A stretch of DNA of 64,000 nucleotides from Dromiciops gliroides (GCF_019393635.1 NC_057867.1:51739143-51803142), one strand, 5' to 3'. Positions 29,244-39,920 are shown, counted from the first letter of the stretch. The notes: a model not told the origin generated them from the sequence alone. Translations and numbers: made by a program.

Positions 29244-29387
29244 TTTTTTTTTTGCAGGGCAATGAGGGTTAAGTGACTTGCCCAGGGTCACACAGCTACT
29301 AAGTGTCAAGTGTCTGAGGTCGGATTTGAACTCAGGTCCTCCTCAATCCAGGGCTGGTGCTTTATCCACTGCGCCACCTAGCTGCTT
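29244..29387 (-). mobile_element. WSINE1-like SINE
   Basis: Tail of the GCAGGGCAATG type; target GAGGGTCATTTTTTT / GGGGGTCATTTTTTT. Confidence 0.92.
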
Positions 29388-29664
29388 CCAAGGGGGTCAT
29401 TTTTTTAGACAAGTAATTTGAGGGGGGTCATTTTAAAAAGATCATTTAACTACTCTGAGAAAAGGGAGGGAGGAATGACTCTGCTTGGGCTGCCAGCAGG
29501 GGGTGACACTCTTCAGGAGGAGTTTCCCAAACTAAATGCTGTACACTGCCCAGGTGAGAAGCAGAATGATGAGGTAGATAGACCTCTGGCCTCAGGGAGA
29601 TCTGGGTTCAAGTGTTGCCTGTGATTCACACTGACAGTGTGACCATAGGTGAAACAGCTCAGTA

Positions 29665-30210
29665 ACCAGACCACTCCTGCGAATGACTTGGCTACTCTCA
29701 ACAATACAATGATCCAAGACAACTCTGAAGGACTTAGGATGAAAAATGCAATCCATCTCTAGAGAAAGAACTGATGGTGTCTGAATACAGATTGAAGAAT
29801 ATTTTTTTTAAGTTTATTTTTCTTGCTTCTTTTGGCCTCTTTTCTTTCACAACCTGACTAATCTGGAAATGTTTTGCATGACTACACATGTATAACTTAT
29901 ATTGAATAGCTTGCCTTCTTAAGGGGGGGGCAGGGAGGAAGGAAGAGAATTTGGAGCACGAAGTTTTTAAAATGGACAATTAAAAATTGTTATATGTAAT
30001 TGAAGGGGGCAGCTAGGTAGCGCAGTGGATAAAGCACCGGCCCTGGATTCAGGAGGACCTGAGTTCAAATCTGACCTCAGACACTTGACACTTACTAGCT
30101 GTGTGACCCTGGGCAAGTCACTTAACCCCCATAGCCTTGCAAAACAAACAAACAAAAATTTTTATATGTAATTGAGGAAAATAAAATTCTAAATAAACAG
30201 AAAAAAATTA
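29665..30210 (+). mobile_element. L1 3' end, split by a SINE
   Basis: AGAGAAAGAACTGATGGTGT, TTTCACAACCTGACTAATC and a G-rich tract. Its last 60 nt lie beyond the SINE at 30,005. Confidence 0.8.
30005..30152 (+). mobile_element. WSINE1-like SINE
   Basis: Inserted in an L1 tail; target TTATATGTAATTGA on both sides. Confidence 0.92.
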
Positions 30211-30460
30211 GGAAAAAAAAAGATTGGGGGAGCAGCCTTCACAGATGTTGTGGCAGAACTTTTCAGAAGATTGCAATTCTTTTCCTTCCTTGAAATGGAC
30301 ACCACCACAGGGCTAAATATCATATCCCTTAGGTAGCATGAAGACAGAGTGAATGAATTTTAGAATAAGATTCTACTTAGGATCAAAGCAGTGTTAAAAG
30401 AAACCCGGCCCAACAAAAAGTCAGCAAAGGCAGTCTATAATTCCCATACTAGTAAAAGGC

Positions 30461-30627
30461 AGGGCTTCTTAAACTTTTCCCACTCTCGACCCCTTTTCAC
30501 CAGAGAAATTTTTACACGACCCCAGGCATATAGGTATATAAAATAGGTATGTATAACCTTTTACTGTTACCAACATTTTCACTAAGCCCACATTTAGCTG
30601 GCCCACAGTTTAAGAAGTTAGGGTGTA
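30461..30627. mobile_element. hAT-type MITE, family B
   Basis: Ends CAGGGCTTCTTAAACTTT and CAGTTTAAGAAGTTAGGGTG are inverted repeats. The body has CGACCCCTTTTCACCAGAGA. No coding capacity. Confidence 0.7.
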
Positions 30628-31000
30628 AGGGGCTTGGTGGTAAGAAGGGTATGGGAATAGAATCAATCTACTAGGTAGAAGAGAGTAAATCTATTGTATC
30701 AATGGATCAACCAAAGACATTTTAACTATGTGATAAGAGGTACTTTAAGATTGATTGAGAACACTGAGCCACACCTCATCTAAAACCAATAAGCTAGTAT
30801 GCTCCATTGTTTGGTTATGGGGTATTAGAGGTCCCATCCATCCCCCAGAGGGCATCTCCGAAGGGTGGGGAGAAGAGCACTTTTTTCTCCTCCCTCCTGG
30901 ACCTGAGGGTGACCTTGTGAATTTTGGATTATCAAATGATTGGGATTTATGACTCCTCAACTTGACCTAGCAGCTATGGCCATTTAAAAAAAATATGACC

Positions 31001-31184
31001 GGGGCAGCTAGGTGGTGCAGTGGATAGAGCAGCGGCCCTGAATTCAGGAGTACCTGAGTTCAAATCCGACCTCAGACACTTGACACTTACTAGCTGTGTG
31101 ACCCTGGGCAAGTCACCTAACCCCCATTGCCCTGCAAAAAACCCAACCAAACAAAAAAAAACCCAAACAAAACAAAAAAAATTA
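31001..31184 (+). mobile_element. WSINE1-like SINE
   Basis: Long interrupted A-tail; target AAAAAAATATGACC on both sides. Confidence 0.92.
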
Positions 31185-31537
31185 AAAAAAATATGACCAC
31201 CTTTTGACTCAATTCTTAGCTAACCCTTAGTCATTGAAAGGGTGTTGCCTCAGACAACCTGAGGCCTGGGAAAGACCTTAATTTAGAAAGGCCAAGGTCA
31301 CCCATTGCATCCCCAGTGATGGCCAGTTGTCTTGAGGTTTGCCTTGCCACTGGACTTTGAAGAGTCCATTTTCTCCCCTTAAGAGAAGTCTCTGACTTCT
31401 GCCTTGGGCCTTTTCTCTAGTTCCTAAAGAAAAGTCTATTTTATTCTAATTGGATTTGTGTACTAGAGGGTGTAATTCCTTAAAGAGGAATACCTAAGGA
31501 CCCCCACCACCTATTTGTGACAAAAAATGTCTCTACA

Positions 31538-32062
31538 GGGAAAGGGACCCACATGTACAAAAATATTTATAGCTGCTCTTTACGTGGTAGCAAGGAATTG
31601 GAAGTTGAGGGGGTGCCCATCAATTGGGGAATGGCTGGACAAGTTGTGGTATATGAATACAATGGAATACTATTGTGCTGTAAGAAATGATGAGCAGGAA
31701 GAGTTCAGAGAAACCTGGAGGGTCTTGCATGAGCTGATGATGAGTGAGATGAGCAGAACCAGAAGAACATTGTACACAGTATCATCAACATTGAGTGTTG
31801 ATCTACTGTGATGGACTGCACTCTTCTCACCAATGCAATGGTACAGAAGAGATCCAGGGAACTCATGATAGAAGAGGATCTCCAAATCCAAGAAAAAAAA
31901 GAAAGAAAGAACTGTGGAGTATAGATGCTGATTGAACCATATTATTTCTTTGGTTTTGGGTGCCGTTGTTTTTTTTTTTCTATTTTGAGGTTTTGCATCA
32001 CTGCTCTGATTTTTTCTCTTGTAACAGGATTAATGCAGAAATAGGATTAATGTTATTATGTG

Positions 32063-32093
<31 letters not shown>

Positions 32094-32353
32094 ATATATC
32101 TATATCTATATGTATATGTATAGATATAACCTATATCAGATATAGATATAACCTATATCAGATATAGATATAACCTATATCAGATATAGATATAACCTAT
32201 ATCAGATTACCTGCTGTCTAGGGGAGGGGGGGAGGGAGGGGAGGGAGGGAGAAAAATCTGAAATTGTAAAGCTTGTATAAACAAAAGTTGAGAACTATCT
32301 TTACATGTAACGGAAAAAATAAAATACCTTATACATTAAAAATAAAACAAAAC
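31538..32353 (+). mobile_element. L1 LINE, young 5'-truncated copy
   Basis: Exact 16-nt target repeat AAAAAATGTCTCTACA on both sides. One open frame reads KGPTCTKIFIAALYVVARNW, SIGEWLDKLWYMNTMEYYCA and RNDEQEEFRETW, the ORF2 C-terminus. The 3' UTR has microsatellites and the tract GGGGAGGGGGGGAGGGAGG. It is the best preserved L1 end here. Confidence 0.92.
32060..32205 (+). repeat. TA/TG microsatellite and 22-bp tandem repeat
   Basis: (TA)n and (TG)n, then about four copies of a unit reading ATATAGATATAACCTATATC, all inside the L1 3' UTR. Confidence 0.9.
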
Positions 32354-32359
32354 AAAAAA

Positions 32360-32848
32360 AATGTCTCTACAAGCAAAACCTTTTCCTTCCGCAGAAACTT
32401 TCTTAGGATCCTTGAAGAAAAGATACTCAGTTACTCGACACTGAATATTTGTGTTGCTAGCTTTCCTGCATAAGTAAAAAGGAAACAAATGCTGGCAAGG
32501 GTAGCCAAAATTGGAGCAGAGATATGAGAGCACAAAGGATTCTTTTTGTATATCCTTACTATGAGACAGTAGGAGGTGCCGACGTATTTTAGAGTTTGAA
32601 GAGAACAAGTAATGAAAGAGGGAGGTTTGATTCTCTCTCTGGCTTCTTTTTTGCGGGGAGGAACTGGGTTTTCTGTGGTTTGGAAATTAACTCAGAGGTC
32701 ACCTGCTCTCCTTCTCTCTCCCTAAAGGCACTTGCAGATAGACTTGGGAGGACTCTCCCTCTCTGGACTTCTCTTGAAGTACACACATTCTCTCTCTTGA
32801 GTTCTTCCTGGGCTGAGAGGCTCCGAGATTTTCTTGCTTTCTGTCTTC
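32360..32848. other. Intergenic, nothing recognised
   Basis: No repeat or gene that I can support. Confidence 0.4.
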
Positions 32849-32997
32849 TTTTTTTTTTTTTTGGTAAGACAATTGGGGTTAAGTGACTTGCCCAGGGTCA
32901 CACAGCTAGTAAGTGTCAAGTGTCTGAAGTCGGATTTGAACTCAGGTCCTCCTGAATCCAGGGCCAGTGCTTTATCCACTGCGCCATCTAGCTGCCC
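32849..32997 (-). mobile_element. WSINE1-like SINE
   Basis: Full-length with a T-run of about 15 nt at its left end (its A-tail). Confidence 0.9.
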
Positions 32998-33432
32998 CTT
33001 GGACTAATTATTTTTTTTTCTTGCTTGCTTTCTGTCAAAGAACATGGATGTAACCCTGGGAAAGGTATCATGGCTGTTTGGCCATGTCTTCTGGTAAATC
33101 CTTTCCCTACAAATTGGAGCCTTCATTTCTGTCCCTCCCTACTATTTTGTGTGCCTACATCCTATCTCTCTCAATCCCCTTAGCTCAGTTCATCTTGCTC
33201 CCACGTGTTTTCTCTGACTGAATAATTGTTGTATGCCCTTAGAACTTAGTTCCTTGTACAAAGCCATTATCTGATTGAGCTAATTCCTGTTTGGAGGAAG
33301 AACAGTTTGCATACTTGTCTTTGAACTAAAATGTTCCTGATAGGATCAATTTCCTTGGGCATGCTATTTATGATCTGATTTTCAAAGGCAGACCTGTGAG
33401 GGATGTGGGTGGTGTCCAATCTGTCAAGATGT

Positions 33433-33592
33433 ACTCTTTTTTTTTTTTTTTTTTTTGGTGAGGCAATTGGGGTTAAGTGACTTGCCCAGGGTCACGCAGC
33501 TAGTAAGTGTTAAGTGTTTGAGACCGGATTTGAACTCAAGTCCTCCTGAATCCAGGGCCAGTGCTCTATCCACTGTGCTACCTAGCTGCCCC
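33433..33592 (-). mobile_element. WSINE1-like SINE
   Basis: Target AAGATGTACTCTT on both sides. Mixed markers: GTTAA with TCCTCCTGAATCC. Confidence 0.92.
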
Positions 33593-33889
33593 AAGATGTA
33601 CTCTTGCCAAAGTGAAAAGGCCTCAAGTTCCTGAGACTCTTGGAACATATATCTATGGGAGAAGTGCCTCTCCTAGTCTAGTAGAGTGAGAGTGTCCTAT
33701 TCAAAAGAGGTGGAGTGTTCACACTGGCCCTTAGGCCCCAGCCCCGGCCCCAGCTCCAAGCTCTTCAGCAGCTGTGGTGCTCCTCAGCTCTGTGCTGCCC
33801 TGCCTGGCTTTCTACCTCTTTGATGGCTCCTTTTCTAGCTCCTTCCTCTTTCCCCTAACTGTTCCTGTCTCTCTCTTTTCCTCCAAACT

Positions 33890-34150
33890 CTTTTCTTTCT
33901 TCTTGACCCTCTCACTTGTCAACCTGATCTACACCCCAAGCTCAGCTTGTGGTCTCTATGCAGATGATTGCAGAATTGATGTTCCCTTTGAACTCCAGCC
34001 CCCTCATTTTCAACTGCCTACTGAATGTTTCCTTCACCTGGATCTTCTGCTGTCACCTCAACACAATTCTGTGCCAAAGTGATTTCACATGTTCCTCCGC
34101 AAACCTGTTTCTCCTAATTTCCCTTGCCTCCTCTGAGTAAAACCTACAAT
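33890..34150 (+). mobile_element. L2 LINE fragment (end of ORF2)
   Basis: Reads GLYADDCRID in one frame, recalling the YADD motif of reverse transcriptase, and SSPLIFNCLLNVSFTWI in another, as at the end of L2. Frames are broken. Confidence 0.6.
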
Positions 34151-34164
34151 TTTACATTTGCATC

Positions 34165-34570
34165 AATCAATGAAGCTTCAAAACATTTGTTTATTATGTA
34201 CGTACCCACTATGTGCCCGGTGTTGGGAATACAAAACCAAAATAAGACCATCTCTGCCCTCAGGGTTGTCATGGATAAGTATATATGTAAAAAAACCAAA
34301 ACTGCGATAGCAGGGGAAGCAGGGAAGAATCAGGCAAGGCTTCTTGAAGAAGGCATCAGTTGAGCCTTTAAGGGAGCTAGAGGTTCCAACAGATGTTGGG
34401 GAAGAAGGAGAGCGTCTTGTGAAGCAGCCTGTACAAAGGCATGGAGGTGTATCTGGGGAATAGGAGGTAGACCAGGTTGTCTGGACTGGAGAGTTGTAGA
34501 ATGTGTGAGAGGTAATGTGTAATCATCTCGTAAAACAGGTTGCAGCCAGATTGGGTTAGGATTTTTAATG
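34165..34570 (+). repeat. Ancient dispersed repeat, family not named
   Basis: TGTTTATTATGTACGTACCC, then AAGGCTTCTTGAAGAAGGC and GAGCCTTTAAGGGAGCTAG. The same order of motifs recurs at about 38.5, 43.8, 49.5 and 51.0 kb. Confidence 0.5.
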
Positions 34571-34589
34571 GCAAACTTCTTTCATTCCC

Positions 34590-35335
34590 ATTCATCCCAC
34601 AGATCTAATGCATTGCCAAACCATCATCTCTCATCTCATCTGGTCTATTGCAATAGGCTCCTGGTTTGTCTCCCTGCTCTGTTTGGCATTTAAAGCCCTT
34701 TACATGCTGGCCCCTTTTTGCCTTCATAGTCATTATTACACTTTTTCCTCCTTCCACACATTCTGTGATCCAGACATACTGGTCTATTTCTTGTTCCTTG
34801 CACATGACACCCCATTTCTCACCCCTGGGCCCCTCTTTGCACTGGCTGTCCCTCATGCCTGGTATGCCCTCCTTACTTCAGCCTCTTCTTTTTCCTGGAT
34901 TCCTTTAACACTCCCCTTCTTAAGATGGTGGAGGAGAGGCTGTGACTCCCACAAACCCCAGATAAATCTATCCACTCACTCCCCAAATAATGCGGTAAAA
35001 AATACTCCCTTCTCAATGGGTGGGGCATGGGATGGATGGGTGGGAAGGAGGGAGAGAGAAATTGAAACTCAAAAACATATGTCGAAAATAAAAGACTACT
35101 TCTACAGGAAACCTATCCCAGTTTCCCAAGCTGCTGGTGTATTCTCTTCTGAGATTACCTTCCAGCTACTTTGTCCATATCTTGTATGTACCAAGTTATT
35201 TTTATGCCTATCTCTCCCTTTAGAATGTGGGTTCCTTGAAGGGAGGGACTGTTTTTGTCTTTTTTTGTATCCAAAGCAACTTTGCACAATGCCTGGTACA
35301 TAGTAAGCATTTAATAAATTCTAGTTGATTGACCA
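34590..35335 (+). mobile_element. L2 LINE 3' region
   Basis: CATCTGGTCTATTGCAATAG, TTAAAGCCCTTTACATGCTG, ACTGGCTGTCCCTCATGCC and the final TGCCTGGTACATAGTAAGC. The long open frame across it is a fossil of L2, not a host gene. Confidence 0.75.
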
Positions 35336-35649
35336 AATAGAAATTTGTACAATGTGAGCATTTTTGAAAAGCCTAAGAAAAGTAGGTATCTTTGCTTTTC
35401 TCCTCGGTTCTAGGCCCTGAACTCCATATTATCAGCTCTGAAGCTAGATAATTACATTCCTTCCTCCTCTCCCAAAGCATTTAGGTTTAAATTGATGTAA
35501 ATAAAAAATAGGCCAATTTGAGGAAGGTCCTTCCTGACTGACAAGTTACTCTGCAGCTATGAAGAAATCCTAATTTCCACCTTTTTAAAAAACCAACCCA
35601 AAACAGACATCCTCCTCCTCACCCAGACTTGGAAACTCCTAAGATCATT

Positions 35650-36145
35650 TCAATCTTCCTTTCCCTTAGTCCTCTCATCTAACAGTTGCCACATTCTGTT
35701 GATTCTATTGCTACAATTTCTTCCACATCAGAACCTTTCTTCCCACTCTCACCATCATCACCTTGGGGGCCACTGCCAGTGGTCCTGATGTATACTTTGC
35801 CCCTGGACCCAAATGGATCAAGGAGAGTGAGGCAGGTGACTTTGTACAGCCCCTGCCTCACTTACATCCAATTCACTACAACTGAAGATATCACCTTGCT
35901 GATGCCATGGTCCTCTTCTTTGAGAATGAAGGACAGGAGGGGCAGCTATGTGGCACAGTGGATAGAGCACAGGCCCTGGATTCAGGAGGACCTGAGTTCA
36001 AATCCAGCCTCAGACATTTAACACTTACTAGCTGTGTGACCCTGGGCAAGTCACTTAACCTTCATTGCCCCACAAAACAAAACAAAATTAATTAATTTTC
36101 TTTTAAAAAGAGAGAGAGAGAGAATGAAGGACAAACAACAACAAC
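35650..36145 (+). mobile_element. RTE-tailed SINE, split by a young SINE
   Basis: CAGTGGTCCTGATGTATAC, CACCTTGCTGATGCCATGG and TCTTTGAGAATGAAGGACA, resuming after the insertion with GAATGAAGGACAAACAACAA. Same family as 59,935-60,180. Confidence 0.75.
35938..36122 (+). mobile_element. WSINE1-like SINE
   Basis: Inserted in the tail of an RTE-type SINE; duplicated target GAATGAAGGACA. The A-tail is followed by (GA)n. Confidence 0.92.
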
Positions 36146-36149
36146 CATC

Positions 36150-36350
36150 ATCCTAGGTCAGGTTTCCATTACCTCTTGCCTAGCCCATTGTAATAGAGGC
36201 CTAATAGGTCTCCCAGCTCCAGTGTCTCCCTTCCTCCAATCCTTCTTTCTCACCAGTGCAGCAGTGATTTTGTTAATGAATGCACTGGCCTAATTACAAG
36301 ATGATCCTCTCAGAAACTTTTAGGGTTTCCTCATTATTTCCAAATAAAAG
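36150..36350 (+). mobile_element. L2 LINE fragment
   Basis: TTGCCTAGCCCATTGTAATA, CTAATAGGTCTCCCAGC and CAATCCTTCTTTCTCACC. Confidence 0.6.
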
Positions 36351-36570
36351 AATTCAATTAAACAATCATTAAGTACTGACTCTATTCAAGGCATTCTACT
36401 AGACACTGGAACAAAAGCCTGGGATTTAGGGTTCTCCTACCATCTTCTTCTAACCTACTTTCCCAGATTTATAGCATCCTGCCTGCTTCTTGTACTTTGC
36501 TTTCCAAAAAACCAGACTACTTGCTGTGCCCTCTTCTTATCTTGCTCTTTTCCTTTAAAAAAAAAAAGTA

Positions 36571-36892
36571 TAGCTAGGAGTGGTGGCACATGCCTGCAAT
36601 CCCAGCTGAAAGGGAAGTTAAGGCTAGTGGATCTCTTCAGCCTAGGAGTTCTGAGCTGTAATGGGCTAAGCCAATCCAGAATCTGCATTGCCTGGCATCA
36701 AGACGGCAAACCCCCAGGAATGGGGGAAGACCTCAGTTTAGCTGGGATCCTGGGGACTCACCAGGTTGCCTAAGAAGGAGCCCAGGTCAGAAACAGAACA
36801 GGCAAAAATGTCTGTGCCAATTAATTTATTAAGATCAGTCAGTGATTAGCCCCTGCACTCCCGGTCTGGGCAAGATGGGGAGACCTGGTCTT
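36571..36892 (+). pseudogene. 7SL (SRP) RNA retropseudogene, full length
   Basis: Follows the 300-nt 7SL RNA from end to end. Visible are the 5' Alu domain (GTGGTGGCACATGCCTGCAA then TCCCAGCT), the CCTAGGAGTTCTGAGCTGTA segment, the S domain (CACCAGGTTGCCTAAGAAGG, GCCCAGGTCAGAAACAG, AACAGGCAAAA) and the 3' arm (AGCCCCTGCACTCCCGG, GTCTGGGCAAGATGGGGAGA). The end is followed by TTAAAAAAG beyond a SINE that split it. It has many substitutions, so it is a dead copy rather than an active SRP RNA gene. Since the S domain is present it is not an Alu-like SINE. Confidence 0.88.
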
Positions 36893-37035
36893 TTTTTTTT
36901 GCAGGGCAACAAGGGTTAAGTGACTTGCCCAGGGTCACACAGTTAGTAAGCATCAAGTGTCTGAGGCTGGATTTGAACTCAGTTCCTCCTGAATCCAAGG
37001 CCAGTGCTTTATCCACTGCACCACCTAGCTACCCT
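36890..37035 (-). mobile_element. WSINE1-like SINE in the 7SL pseudogene
   Basis: Target GAGACCTGGTCT / GAGACCTAGTCT, that is the very 3' end of the 7SL copy. Confidence 0.92.
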
Positions 37036-37314
37036 GAGACCTAGTCTTAAAAAAGTTCTTTTAGAGTATTATATGATCGATAACTTTCACCAAAAAATCG
37101 AACATATAAAATCATGAGTAAAATCTTATATGAAACGCCTAAGATGTAACAAGGCAGAATAAATGAAGCAAACCAAAATAAAATGATCTTCTTCTGGATC
37201 CCCTTTCAGATTCATCAGAAGCTTCAATGTCTCCGACTTTGTTTTCTGTCTTATATACACATATGTATGTATGAACACATGCACACACACATATAAATGT
37301 GGGGGTCTATTGAC

Positions 37315-37461
37315 TTTTTTTTTTTTTTTAGGCAATGGGGGTTAAGTGACTTGCCCATGGTCACACAGCTAGCAAGTGTCAAGTGTCTGAGGCCGGATTT
37401 GAACTCAGGTACTCCTGAATCGTGGGCCAGTGCTTTAACCACTGCACCATCTAGCTGCCCC
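37315..37461 (-). mobile_element. WSINE1-like SINE
   Basis: Target GGTCTATTGACTT, identical on both sides. Confidence 0.93.
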
Positions 37462-38060
37462 AGGTCTATTGACTTATTCAATCTACTTACCCCACTTAAA
37501 CTAGGTGATAAAATACCCAATCAAGTAAATTCCATCACAGGCTTTAGACTAAGACTTGCATTGAAAGAAGGGTTTGGATGGTCCAAGGAAATTCAATCAC
37601 ATGCCAGGGATTGTCTCTAAATTATCAAGCTAATTTAGAACCTGAGTCATTTCAGAAATGATATCAAACCCTTGAGGAGGAACTGTGTGAGGGGGAAGAA
37701 GCCACTTTTGGTTTGGCCTTGCTCTAGGTCACCTTCTATCTTATTCCCCTTTGGCCAAAGGAAGATCTTGTGAAGTTCAAAGGGTTTGGAGGATTTAGAT
37801 CTTTCCATCTGTGTTCCCAGATGAGCTGCCGGCAATGGCAATGGCAATGGGAGTTACTGCCAGATAGGCTGTAGATTCATTGCTCTACAAGGAGCCTAGT
37901 AAAGAAAATACACCAAATTCTACACGGTAGAACTTCTTGAGTACCCCCACAAATGGGAGGACTAGACTTCCATAAGTTTGTTTTCGCTACTTGTGCCCTC
38001 TAAGCTTGAGCCAACTTTCCCCTGGATTCAATGTGTATTTATGGGGGAGTATATCACAGA

Positions 38061-38214
38061 CTTTTTTTTTTTTTTTTTTTGCGGGGCAATGGGGGTTAAG
38101 TGACTTGCCTAGGGTCACACAGCTGGTAAGTGTCAAGTGTCTGAGGCTGGATTTGAACTCAGGTCCTCCTCAATCCGGGGCTGGTGCTCTATCCACTGCG
38201 CCACCTAGCCGCCC
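38061..38214 (-). mobile_element. WSINE1-like SINE (first of a pair at one target)
   Basis: Flanked by ATATCACAGACTTTT and AATATCACAGACTTTT. Confidence 0.93.
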
Positions 38215-38230
38215 CCAATATCACAGACTT

Positions 38231-38376
38231 TTTGGTTTTTTGGTGAGGCAATTGGGGTTGTGACTTGCCCAGGGTCACACAGCTAGTAAGTATCAAGTGT
38301 CTGAGGTCAGATTTGAACTCAGGTCCTCCTCAATCCGGGGCTGGTGCTCTATCCACTGCGCCACCTAGCTGCCCCT
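38231..38376 (-). mobile_element. WSINE1-like SINE (second of a pair at one target)
   Basis: Flanked by ATATCACAGACTT on both sides, the same target as its neighbour. Its head and middle share CTCCTCAATCCGGGGCTGG with that neighbour. Confidence 0.93.
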
Positions 38377-38499
38377 ATATCACAGACTTAGTGGATCTTA
38401 TGCCCCCTCCCCTTACTTTTTAGGTGTGTCTGTCCCTTTAATAGTCCCTTGACTCTTTGATATGTCTGTCCTGTCCTAAGCCCCTTGTCATAGGTGACA

Positions 38500-38885
38500 A
38501 GCACTGTGTTAGGGATACAAAAACAAAATCCAAACAATCCTTCATTTTCCTGGCAGGAAAGAACATATAAAGGTAGGTGAATACTCAGTACTGTAGTTTG
38601 GTGGAGGTGGCGGGGGTGGGGGGATAGAGAGCACTAACTTTGAGATTTAAGAGAGGCCTCTTATAGGACATGGCATTTGAGCTAACCTTGATGGGAGGTG
38701 AAATAGGTGCACATTCCACACAAGGGACAGCTCATACAAGGACATGGTGCTAGGAGATGGAATGTCACCTGTAAGGAACAGCAAGTAAGCCAGTTTGGCT
38801 GGAATTTAGAGTGTACCAATGGGAGTGATGAGAGACAAGGCCTGGAAAGATAGATGGATGCCAGATTCTCAGTGCTGGAGGAGTT
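38500..38885 (+). repeat. Ancient dispersed repeat, family not named
   Basis: GTGTTAGGGATACAAAAAC, TGAGCTAACCTTGATGGG and AGCCAGTTTGGCTGGAATT. It continues past the SINE, from 39,127 to about 39,235. Confidence 0.5.
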
Positions 38886-38889
38886 GCAT

Positions 38890-39126
38890 TTTCTTTCTTT
38901 CTTTCTTCCTTCCTTTCTTCTTTCCTTCCTTCCTTCCTTCCTTCCTTCCTTCCTTCCTTCCTTCCTTCCTTCCTTTTCTTTCTTTTTTTTTTTTTTTTGC
39001 TATGGGGGTTAAGTGACTTGCCCAGAGTCACACAGCTAAGTGTCAAGTGTCTGAGGCCATATTTGAACTCAGGTCCTCCTGAATCCAGGGCTGGTGCTTT
39101 ATCCACTGCGCCACCTAGCTGCCCCA
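38890..39126 (-). mobile_element. WSINE1-like SINE with tail expanded to a microsatellite
   Basis: Target GGAGGAGTTGCATTTT on both sides, which encloses a (CTTT)n/(CCTT)n tract at 38,893-38,980 as part of the insert (its A-tail on the minus strand). Confidence 0.92.
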
Positions 39127-39374
39127 GGAGGAGTTGCATTTTATCCTAGAGGAAAGAAGGAGGCTCTGAGGCTTTTTGAGAAGGGCAGTGACATGATTAG
39201 GTCTATTCTTTAGGAATTAGAGTGAGGGTTAGACTTGGCAGTTAGGTGGAGAAAGAAATAAAGGAAAAGAGAGAAGAGAAGGGCAACAGGAATGGAGAAG
39301 GGGGAATCCTGTTCTGATTTTCAAAAATGAGAATAACAAAAGCTACACACGACATACCAATGTTTGACTTCAAT

Positions 39375-39560
39375 TCTTTCCTTTCCTTTCCCTTCCTTCC
39401 TTCCCCTTCCCTCACTCTTTTCTTTCTTTCTTTCTCTCTTCCTTCCTTCCTTCCTTCCTTCCTTCCTTCCTTCCTTCCTTCCTTCCTTCCTTCCTTCCTT
39501 CCTTCCTTCCTTCCTTCCTTCCTTCCTTCCTTCCTTCCTTCCTTTCTTTCTCTTTCTTTC

Positions 39561-39623
<63 letters not shown>

Positions 39624-39624
39624 G
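39375..39624 (-). repeat. (CCTT)n/(CTTT)n microsatellite, 250 nt
   Basis: Pure CCTT block, then pure CTTT block, ending at a SINE body. In the minus sense it is (AAAG)n then (AAGG)n following the SINE 3' end. Confidence 0.95.
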
Positions 39625-39755
39625 GCAATGAGGGTTAAGTGACTTGCCCAGGGTCACACAGCTAGTAAGTGTCAAGTGTCTGAGGCCAGATTTTTAACTC
39701 AGGTCCTCCTGAATCCAGGGCCCATGCTTTATCCACCGCGCCACCTAGCTGCCCC
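39625..39755 (-). mobile_element. WSINE1-like SINE body
   Basis: Body from GGCAATGAGGGTTAAGTG to GCCACCTAGCTGCCCC. The microsatellite to its left is its expanded tail. It sits in the T-rich end of the L1 fragment that follows. Confidence 0.9.
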
Positions 39756-39763
39756 TTTTCTTT

Positions 39764-39920
39764 CTCTTAAAAAAATTAGTGTTTTATTTGTTCCCTAGTG
39801 ACATGTAAAAACAATTTTAAAATTCGCTTTTAAAACTTTGGGTTCCAAATTCTCTCCTTTCCTCCCTCCCCAGGCCCCTTCATGGAAGAGGCAAACAACT
39901 CAATAGAGGTTATATATGTG
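39764..39920 (-). mobile_element. L1 3' end, minus orientation
   Basis: AGTGTTTTATTTGTTCCCTA, GACATGTAAAAACAATTTT and CTCCTTTCCTCCCTCCCC. TGTTTGACTTCAATTCTT at 39,361 and TGTTTGACTTCAGTTCTT at 39,921 look like its target repeats and enclose the SINE as well. Confidence 0.75.

Noticed and set aside
34608-35303. Plus-strand open frame of 231 codons
   Set aside because: Matches the L2 LINE 3' region by its DNA phrases; chance open frame.
36571-36892. Active SRP RNA gene
   Set aside because: Many substitutions in conserved stems and an A-rich 3' end followed by no Pol III terminator of its own.
39242-39675. Lys-Glu-Arg-rich and Ser-Phe-Leu-rich frames
   Set aside because: Translations of the CCTT/CTTT microsatellite.
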